DNA of 11,140 nt, taken from contig CAZEFM010000112.1 of the NCBI GenBank assembly GCA_964511575.1, positions 1 to 11,140 on the forward strand. Reading direction: 5' to 3'. This stretch comes from CALKHT01 sp964511575. GTDB taxonomy: Bacteria; Planctomycetota; Phycisphaerae; Phycisphaerales; Phycisphaeraceae. Position 1 is the first letter of the stretch; each line of letters starts with the position of its first letter. Below the pieces are notes generated by a model. That model saw nothing but the letters and a program-made list of their open reading frames with translations. It had not been told where the DNA came from and searched no databases. The translations under genes were made by a program, and so were the position numbers. Positions 7,271-11,140 of the stretch are shown here, piece by piece.

Positions 7271-8206
7271 TTACCCGTTTTCCGCGAACATGGCTTCGAC
7301 GAAGCGGGCGGGTTCGAAGGGTTCGACGTCTTCGGGGCGCTCGCCCACGCCGATGAACTTCACGGGGATGTTCAATTCCTCGCGGATGGCGACGACGATG
7401 CCGCCCTTGGCGGTGCCATCGAGCTTGGCGAGGAAGATGCCCGTCACCTCGATCGCCTCGGTGAACACCTTGGCCTGGTTGATCGCGTTCTGGCCCGTCG
7501 TCGCGTCGAGCACGAGGATCACCTCGTGCGGGCCGGTGGGGATCTTCTTCTGCACGACGTTGCGGATCTTGGTGAGCTGGCGCATGAGATGTTGTTGAGT
7601 GTGCAGTCGCCCGGCTGTGTCGACGATCAGCACATCCACGCCGCGCGCCACCGCCGCCTCGCAGGCGTCGAACGCGACCGCCGCCGGGTCGCCGCCCTGC
7701 TTGCCCTTGATGACATCCACGCCCAGCCGTTTGGACCAGATCTCCAGTTGCTCGACCGCCGCGGCTCGGAACGTGTCGCATGCCGCGAGCATCACGGTTT
7801 TGCCCTCATCACGCAGGCTCTTGGCGATCTTGGCGATGCTCGTCGTCTTGCCCGCACCGTTCACCCCGGCGACGAGGATGACCGTCGGCCCCGTGCCCGG
7901 CTCCGCGAAACGCAGCCGCCGATCCTCCTGAGGCCAGTACGCCCCAAGCTGATCCTTCAGATAAGCCAGCGCATCATCGCCCGTCTCGATCTCGCTGCGT
8001 TCCCACGCAGCGCGAAGGTCGCCCACCAGTTCCGTGCTGGTGCGCACGCCGATGTCCGACTGAATCATCCGCGCTTCGAGTTCATCGAGCAGTTCCGCCG
8101 AAAGCTGCTTGCCCGAAAGGATCGTCCGCAACGACCCCACAAAGCCCTGCCGCGTCCGCGAGAGCCCCTGCTTGATCTTGTCGAATGCCGCTTTGAAAAG
8201 ACCCAT
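7271..8206 (-). CDS. ftsY: Signal recognition particle receptor FtsY
   Basis: The 311-residue protein is the SRP-family GTPase that receives ribosome-nascent chain complexes at the membrane. The N domain covers about 1-95, starting MGLFKAAFDKIKQGLSRTR, which is typical of a short FtsY without the long acidic A domain of E. coli. The G domain shows G1 GVNGAGKTT (114-122), G2 DTFRAAA (144-150), G3 DTAGR (196-200) and G4 AKLDGTAKGG (260-269), then GVGERPEDVEPF (287-298). The first G4 residue is Ala where Thr is usual. The ATG at 8206 has GGAGGTGAT directly upstream, without a spacer, a full match to the anti-Shine-Dalgarno. The gene stands alone, between two inverted copies of the same hairpin element (7067-7264 and 8264-8436), and is divergent from folP. 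Confidence 0.97.
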   Translation of the reverse strand: MGLFKAAFDKIKQGLSRTRQGFVGSLRTILSGKQLSAELLDELEARMIQSDIGVRTSTELVGDLRAAWERSEIETGDDALAYLKDQLGAYWPQEDRRLRFAEPGTGPTVILVAGVNGAGKTTSIAKIAKSLRDEGKTVMLAACDTFRAAAVEQLEIWSKRLGVDVIKGKQGGDPAAVAFDACEAAVARGVDVLIVDTAGRLHTQQHLMRQLTKIRNVVQKKIPTGPHEVILVLDATTGQNAINQAKVFTEAIEVTGIFLAKLDGTAKGGIVVAIREELNIPVKFIGVGERPEDVEPFEPARFVEAMFAENG

Positions 8207-8263
8207 ATCACCTCCCGAGCCCCGAATCTTACCCCGAATCCCCGGTACGGGACAGGCAACGCA

Positions 8264-8436
8264 AAGGCGAACCGCGAATGAACGCGAATGGTTGAACCAC
8301 CAAGGTCACCAAGGGCACCAAGAGTGAGGAGGCTGAGTATTTTCTTCGACGCGACGCCTACTCAACCAATTTCATTGCCTTCCTTGGTGAACTCTGTGTT
8401 CTTCGTGGTTCAATCATTCGCGTCCATTCGCCGTTC
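8264..8436 (-). repeat. Hairpin element 2 (about 173 bp), inverted copy of element 1
   Basis: On the plus strand it begins AAGGCGAACCGCGAATGAAC and carries the same core as element 1 in reverse complement, for example TATTTTCTTCGACGCGACGC (8339-8358) and CTACTCAACCAATTTCATTG (8359-8378). Core identity is near complete, with one-base indels. Compared with element 1 it lacks one 10-bp unit in the left arm and one in the right arm. It fills most of the 282-base divergent spacer between the ftsY and folP start codons, so the promoters of both genes must lie within it or close beside it. Confidence 0.85.
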
Positions 8437-8447
8437 CAGCCACCCCG

Positions 8448-8476
8448 CATCCGTGTCATCCGTGGCGTCCGTGGTT
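8448..8476 (-). repeat. Single arm of an ACGGATG-type repeat before folP
   Basis: The plus strand reads CATCCGTGTCATCCGTGGCG then TCCGTGGTT, which in reverse complement is an AACCACGGACGCCACGGATG arm. This is the same sequence family as the hairpin at 9427-9501 but without its partner arm. It ends 12 bases before the folP ATG and may contribute to the folP leader. Confidence 0.6.
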
Positions 8477-8488
8477 ACACTCCCCCGC

Positions 8489-9355
8489 ATGCAGTTGAAT
8501 CTTCCCCGTTCGCGACGGCTGGCCCTGGATCGACCGCGGATCATGGGGGTGCTCAACACGACGCCCGACAGCTTTTCCGACGGCGGCGCGTACCTTGACC
8601 CGGCCGCGGCCACGGTGCGGGCCGCTGCCATGCTCGATCAGGGGGCGGACATCATCGACATCGGCGGGGAATCGACCCGACCCGGCGCAGCGCGCATCAC
8701 CGCTGACGAACAGATCGCCCGAACCCAGCCCGTCGTCGCCGCGGTGCGCCGACTTATCGACGAGCGCAACCTCCACGCCGCCATCAGCATCGACACGACG
8801 CTCGCCCCCGTCGCCCAGGCGGCCCTCGACGCCGGTGCCGACATCATCAACGACATCTCCGCCGGCCGCGACGATCCCGCGATCTTCTCCCTCGCCGCCC
8901 GCAAAGGCGTGCCCATCATCCTCATGCACATGCTCGGCGAACCCGCCACAATGCAGCAGAACCCCACCTATGCCGATGTCCTCGCCGAGGTGCGCGACTT
9001 CCTGCTGCAGCGCGCCCAGACCGCACAGGAGGCCGGCATCCCCGAATCGCAGATCGTCCTGGACCCGGGCATCGGCTTCGGCAAAACGCTCGAACACAAC
9101 CTCACCCTGCTCGCCAATCTCCACACTCTCGTGGACACCGGCTACCCCATCCTGCTCGGCGCATCGCGCAAACGCTTCCTGCGCACCATCGGCCAACTGG
9201 GCGACACGCCCGACCCCCGCGCGCTCGCCGTCGCCACCAGCGCCACCACCGTGGTGGGCGTGCAGGCAGGTGTTCGCCTCTTCCGCGTCCACGATGTGGC
9301 GGAAAACCGACTGGCGGCACAGGTGGCGTATGCGATTCGGGGGGATTCGATCTGA
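8489..9355 (+). CDS. folP: Dihydropteroate synthase
   Basis: The enzyme joins 4-aminobenzoate to the pterin pyrophosphate in folate synthesis and is the sulfonamide target. The 288-residue protein shows all family landmarks: MGVLNTTPDSFSDGG (19-33), GGESTRPG (59-66), SIDTT (100-104), the ND pair (121-122), MHM (146-148), DPGIGFGKT (192-200), GASRKRF (224-230) and RVHDV (266-270). The length is normal for the family. The start is the ATG at 8489, which leaves 18 residues before the first conserved motif. The frame stays open back to an ATG at 8288, but those 67 codons are translated repeat element and are not family-like. No Shine-Dalgarno is seen before 8489 (CCCCCGC precedes it). The gene is divergent from ftsY and not clustered with other folate genes. 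Confidence 0.96.
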   Translation: MQLNLPRSRRLALDRPRIMGVLNTTPDSFSDGGAYLDPAAATVRAAAMLDQGADIIDIGGESTRPGAARITADEQIARTQPVVAAVRRLIDERNLHAAISIDTTLAPVAQAALDAGADIINDISAGRDDPAIFSLAARKGVPIILMHMLGEPATMQQNPTYADVLAEVRDFLLQRAQTAQEAGIPESQIVLDPGIGFGKTLEHNLTLLANLHTLVDTGYPILLGASRKRFLRTIGQLGDTPDPRALAVATSATTVVGVQAGVRLFRVHDVAENRLAAQVAYAIRGDSI

Positions 9356-9426
9356 TCGCAGAAGGCGCAGAGGACACGGAGAGGAAGGCCGGCGCGGGGA
9401 GATCAATCGGGAGGTGTCAAAAAAAG

Positions 9427-9501
9427 AACCGCGGACCGCACGGATGTCCGGGATGCAGGCCGAGGCCGTTCATCCGCGTCCATCCGCGCCATCCGCGGTT
9501 T
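9427..9501. repeat. Inverted repeat of CGGATG-type units between folP and the small lipoprotein gene
   Basis: The left arm AACCGCGGACCGCACGGATG (9427-9446) is inverted relative to the right arm at 9471-9500, which reads CATCCGCGTCCATCCGCGCC and then ATCCGCGGTT. The right arm is longer by one unit. Upstream, GCAGAGGACACGGAGAGGAA (9368-9387) is another solitary repeat arm. The hairpin lies between two convergent genes and could end transcription from both sides, with a seven-A run (9419-9425) just outside that would serve as a U-run for the minus-strand transcript. Confidence 0.75.
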
Positions 9502-9524
9502 GAATGTCGATCAGCCAAAACGGC

Positions 9525-9866
9525 TCAGTTCTTGGCGAGCAGCGAGGGATCGGCCTTGGCCTTGTCCACGCAGCCGTTGCAGCACAGGCCGTACACCTTG
9601 CCCTCGTACGACACGCGCTTGCCTTCGGCGGCGATGGCGCGGCCGGACAGCGGGCACTCGGTGTTCACCGCCACCGCATCGTCCGCAGCATCGGTCACCG
9701 CAGCACCGGCATCATCAGCATCGGTTTCAGGAGCGGGTTCAGCGTCCGGTGCCGGCGTCGACTCAGGAGCAGGCGGCGGCGTCGTATTCCCGCCATCAGT
9801 CCCACCATCACACGCTGCCAGACCGAGGCACAGCACCAACGTCGCCAGAAGACTCAGATATCGCAT
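9525..9866 (-). CDS. Small lipoprotein with a C-terminal CCxxC metal-binding-like (YHS-like) domain
   Basis: The 113-residue product has a lipoprotein signal (MRYLSLLATLVLCLGLAAC, Cys19), then a low-complexity linker rich in Ala, Pro, Asp and Glu (about 20-68), then a compact tail: CPLSGRAIAAEGKRVSYEGK (71-90) followed by VYGLCCNGC (91-99). Cys71, Cys95, Cys96 and Cys99, together with the Y-x-G-K-x-Y pattern, resemble small YHS/TRASH-like heavy-metal-binding modules. An envelope metal-binding role is likely but unproven. The ATG at 9866 is supported by CAGGAG upstream; an in-frame extension to 10151 would place the signal sequence in mid-protein and includes repeat-like DNA. A perfect TATAAT on this strand (9916-9921) lies about 48 bases upstream of the start. 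No efflux or cytochrome genes adjoin it. Confidence 0.85.
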   Translation of the reverse strand: MRYLSLLATLVLCLGLAACDGGTDGGNTTPPPAPESTPAPDAEPAPETDADDAGAAVTDAADDAVAVNTECPLSGRAIAAEGKRVSYEGKVYGLCCNGCVDKAKADPSLLAKN

Positions 9867-9915
9867 GGGTTCGCTCCTGAAAGAAAATGAAAATCCCAAC
9901 GCCAAAGTGATTGCC

Positions 9916-9921
9916 ATTATA
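9916..9921 (-). promoter_or_regulatory. Consensus -10 box for the small lipoprotein gene
   Basis: The minus strand reads TATAAT here, preceded by CTG. A start near 9909 would give a leader of about 43 bases before the ATG at 9866. The -35 region is weak (TTCCCT or nearby, spacer 16-18), so an activator or another sigma factor may be involved. Confidence 0.5.
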
Positions 9922-10293
9922 CAGCTACCACTCCGCGAGGGAAGAGCGGGCCGGGAATTGCCAGGTGCCAGATTGCCAGTCAACCCGCGAGGCGGCACCA
10001 TGGGTGGTTCAACCACATCTATTATAGATGGTGCGTCATCAGCGCCATCATTTTGCATTTTGCACTTTGAACTTGCTTCAACCCTTCCCCAAACCGCTCC
10101 CGAACATGTTTTAACGTTCGCTGGCGACTTATCGGGGCGGGAAATCAGCATGAATATTGGTCTGATTACCGGACGAAAATCGGCGTTTTCACGCGCAAGA
10201 AATGTTGTTTCAGTGATTTATGGAGCTGACGCGTCGAAGAAGATTCCTTCAAGGCGGCGCGGGGTCTTGGGCGATATCTTGTAGTGTACGAGG

Positions 10294-10299
10294 TATAAT
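10294..10299 (+). promoter_or_regulatory. Consensus -10 box for the FlgM-like gene
   Basis: TATAAT matches the -10 consensus at every position. The -35 region at usual spacing (GCGATA or CGATAT) is poor, and TTGGGC further upstream is too far away, at a spacer of 21. Transcription from here would start near 10306 and give a leader of about 100 bases that includes two hairpins. It does not resemble a sigma-28 flagellar promoter. Confidence 0.5.
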
Positions 10300-10336
10300 C
10301 GCACAAACCCTGTGGAAAACAGTGAACGTTGGTCAA

Positions 10337-10380
10337 TCGCGTGGCGTGAACACGCGACGATCACCCCGGACGAGCCGGGG
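10337..10380 (+). promoter_or_regulatory. Two stem-loops in the leader of the FlgM-like gene
   Basis: TCGCGTG (10337-10343) pairs with CACGCGA (10351-10357) around a seven-base loop. Six bases later CCCCGG (10364-10369) pairs with CCGGGG (10375-10380) around ACGAG. Both stems are perfect and GC-rich. They lie between the TATAAT box and the ribosome binding site AGGAG (10396-10400). No U-run follows, so they are not a terminator; they could stabilise the message or bind a protein. Confidence 0.45.
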
Positions 10381-10408
10381 CCCGTGGGATGTGCCAGGAG
10401 TTCGAGCT

Positions 10409-10681
10409 ATGAGCGACATTGCCCCCATTGGATCGGCTGGCGCCGCCTCCCTGGGGCGAACCGGCCGCACCGGACGCCAGATCGTCAACACCGAGTTGCC
10501 CACCCGCCGTGGCGACAGCGTCGAGCTGTCCGACCACGCCAAACTGCTGAGCAAACTCGCCAAACTGCCCGAGATCCGCACCAGCCTGGTCGACCGTGTC
10601 CGCCAGCAGATCGCCGACGGCACCTACGAAACCCCCGAGAAAATCGACATCGCCATCGACAACCTCGCCGAGGACCTGTAA
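10409..10681 (+). CDS. FlgM-like anti-sigma-28 factor
   Basis: The 90-residue product has a flexible N-terminus (1-35) and a C-terminal FlgM-type core: DSVELSDHAKLLSKLAKLP (36-54), EIRTSLVDRVRQQIADGTY (55-73) and ETPEKIDIAIDNLAEDL (74-90). The pattern of VELSD, then EIR, then an Arg/Val helix, then GTYETPEKID, then a closing amphipathic helix, is that of the FlgM family, which holds sigma-28 (FliA) inactive until the flagellar hook is complete. The ATG at 10409 is chosen because AGGAG lies eight bases upstream (10396-10400). No flagellar gene is visible nearby. The gene appears monocistronic: it has its own TATAAT box, a structured leader, and an intrinsic terminator 40 bases after the stop. 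FlgM-like proteins that control another sigma factor remain possible. Confidence 0.83.
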   Translation: MSDIAPIGSAGAASLGRTGRTGRQIVNTELPTRRGDSVELSDHAKLLSKLAKLPEIRTSLVDRVRQQIADGTYETPEKIDIAIDNLAEDL

Positions 10682-10720
10682 ATCCCCGTTCGATTGCGGA
10701 TTGCGGATTGAAAGAAAGAA

Positions 10721-10753
10721 CCGCCGGCCTGTGCAGCCGGCGGTTTTCGTTTT
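10721..10753 (+). terminator. Intrinsic terminator after the FlgM-like gene
   Basis: CCGCCGGC (10721-10728) and GCCGGCGG (10736-10743) form a perfect 8-bp GC stem, extendable by two A-T pairs, with a seven-base loop CTGTGCA. TTTTCGTTTT follows. The AAAGAAAGAA tract just before the stem gives a weaker U-rich tail for the opposite strand, so some bidirectional activity is possible. Confidence 0.92.
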
Positions 10754-10761
10754 CGGACCCG

Positions 10762-10895
10762 GTTGAACCGCGAATGAACGCGAATCAACGCAACTGATTG
10801 ACCACCAAGATCACCAGAAAAGCACTGATTGGAACACTGGCAACTCCGCCCGTTTCACTGCCTTTCTTCGTGTCCCTGGTGTCCTTCGGTTCAAC
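10762..10895. repeat. Hairpin element 3, diverged member of the element 1/2 family
   Basis: The ends are GTTGAAC (10762-10768) and GTTCAAC (10889-10895). The left arm holds GAACCGCGAATGAACGCGAA and ACCACCAAGATCACCAG, and the right arm holds TTCTTCGTGTCCCTGGTGTC and CTTCGGTT, as in elements 1 and 2. The outer 10-bp units are missing from the right arm, and the core (about 10821-10860) is unlike that of elements 1 and 2. It lies between convergent genes and ends 15 bases before the araC stop codon. Confidence 0.7.
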
Positions 10896-10910
10896 AATCC
10901 TCTCCCGGCA

Positions 10911-11140
10911 TCAGCTCTTCTCCCGGTACTCGGTGGGGCTCATGCCCACGAGGCGGTGGAACGTGCTGGTGAAGTGGCCGTGGCTTGCGAAACCGGCGCG
11001 GCTTGCGATCGTGCCGATCGGCAGCCGTGTCGAACGCAGAAGCCATTTGGCCACCTGAAGCTGCTTGCCCTGCAGGTAATGCTTCGGACTCACGCCCACC
11101 TGCTTGGAGAACATGCGGTGGAAGTGGAACGGACTGATAT
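10911..11140 (-). CDS. AraC-family transcriptional regulator, C-terminal DNA-binding part (cut by window edge)
   Basis: The 75 residues in the window are the end of an AraC/XylS-type DNA-binding domain. The gene continues beyond 11140, where the sensor region and start must lie. Visible parts are ISPFHFHRMFSKQVGVSPKH, the end of the first helix-turn-helix; LQGKQLQVAKWLLRSTRLPI, the linker helix; then IASRAGFASHGHFTSTFHRL, the second helix-turn-helix; and GMSPTEYR, the family closing motif. The stop codon TGA is at 10913-10911. It converges on the FlgM-like gene. The ligand and target genes cannot be deduced from the part present. Confidence 0.93.
   Translation of the reverse strand, partial: ISPFHFHRMFSKQVGVSPKHYLQGKQLQVAKWLLRSTRLPIGTIASRAGFASHGHFTSTFHRLVGMSPTEYREKS

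Larger units (their letters stand above)
9867..10408. other. Divergent spacer between the small lipoprotein and FlgM-like genes
   Basis: About 540 bases, visibly less GC-rich than the flanking genes between 10015 and 10230. It contains the lipoprotein -10 box (9916-9921), a nested palindrome (9996-10033), a CATTTTGC tandem motif (around 10048-10068), a CGAAC-N10-GTTCG dyad (10101-10120), a possible 44-codon reading frame (10150-10284) without a good ribosome binding site, a TATAAT box (10294-10299) and two leader hairpins (10337-10380). I do not call a protein gene here. Confidence 0.55.

Noticed and set aside
7067..8436. CRISPR array
   Set aside because: The repeated units are only 9-11 bp, contiguous, degenerate and arranged as inverted arms, with no unique spacers and no cas genes.
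9867..10151. Longer N-terminus for the small lipoprotein
   Set aside because: It would bury a clear lipoprotein signal inside the protein, and the added part is spacer DNA with repeat-like motifs; CAGGAG precedes the ATG at 9866.
10220..10408. Longer N-terminus for the FlgM-like protein
   Set aside because: The extension crosses the TATAAT box and leader hairpins and has no family similarity; AGGAG supports 10409.

Overview
The window is GC-rich bacterial chromosome, most likely from a planctomycete and possibly the Phycisphaerae. This is an inference from three things together: an ECF sigma factor followed by an anti-sigma/membrane/von Willebrand A fusion protein, lipoproteins with planctomycete-style composition, and intergenic spaces full of short degenerate hairpin repeats. 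No ribosomal RNA or clear phylogenetic marker beyond the first 192 codons of rpoB is present, so the assignment is tentative.

Layout. 1-577 (-): 5' end of rpoB, with a good promoter near 667-695. 578-1067: 490-base divergent spacer with an 11-bp tandem repeat (924-967) and a perfect hairpin (985-1003). 1068-3987 (+): ECF sigma factor, then a 781-residue protein whose N-terminus looks like an anti-sigma domain, followed by one membrane segment, a TPR-like stretch and an extracytoplasmic YfbK-type VWA region; these two probably form a signalling pair. 4034-4594 (+): RibD-C/DHFR-like reductase. 4774-6390 (+): lipoprotein beta-propeller of the glucose/sorbosone dehydrogenase type. 6486-7022 (+): small P-loop kinase-like protein. 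7271-8206 (-): ftsY, signal recognition particle receptor. 8489-9355 (+): folP, dihydropteroate synthase. 9525-9866 (-): small lipoprotein with a CCxxC metal-binding-like tail. 9867-10408: divergent spacer with two perfect TATAAT boxes, one for each direction, and leader hairpins. 10409-10681 (+): FlgM-like anti-sigma-28 protein, followed by a textbook intrinsic terminator. 10911-11140 (-): C-terminal DNA-binding half of an AraC-family regulator.

The most unusual content is between the genes. Two almost identical elements of about 198 and 173 bp, in opposite orientation, flank ftsY. Each has long terminal arms built of 10-bp (CGAATGAACG-like) and 9-bp (CACCAAGGG-like) units around a conserved core of about 57 bp. 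A third, diverged element lies between the FlgM-like gene and the araC gene. Hairpins of two other sequence families lie after the sugar dehydrogenase gene and between folP and the small lipoprotein gene. All three convergent gene junctions in the window carry one of these inverted-repeat elements. One element lies directly upstream of folP and creates a false in-frame N-terminal extension of 67 codons.

The genes are mostly unrelated housekeeping functions (transcription, protein targeting, folate synthesis) mixed with regulatory and envelope proteins. Only the sigma/anti-sigma pair looks like a dedicated functional unit.
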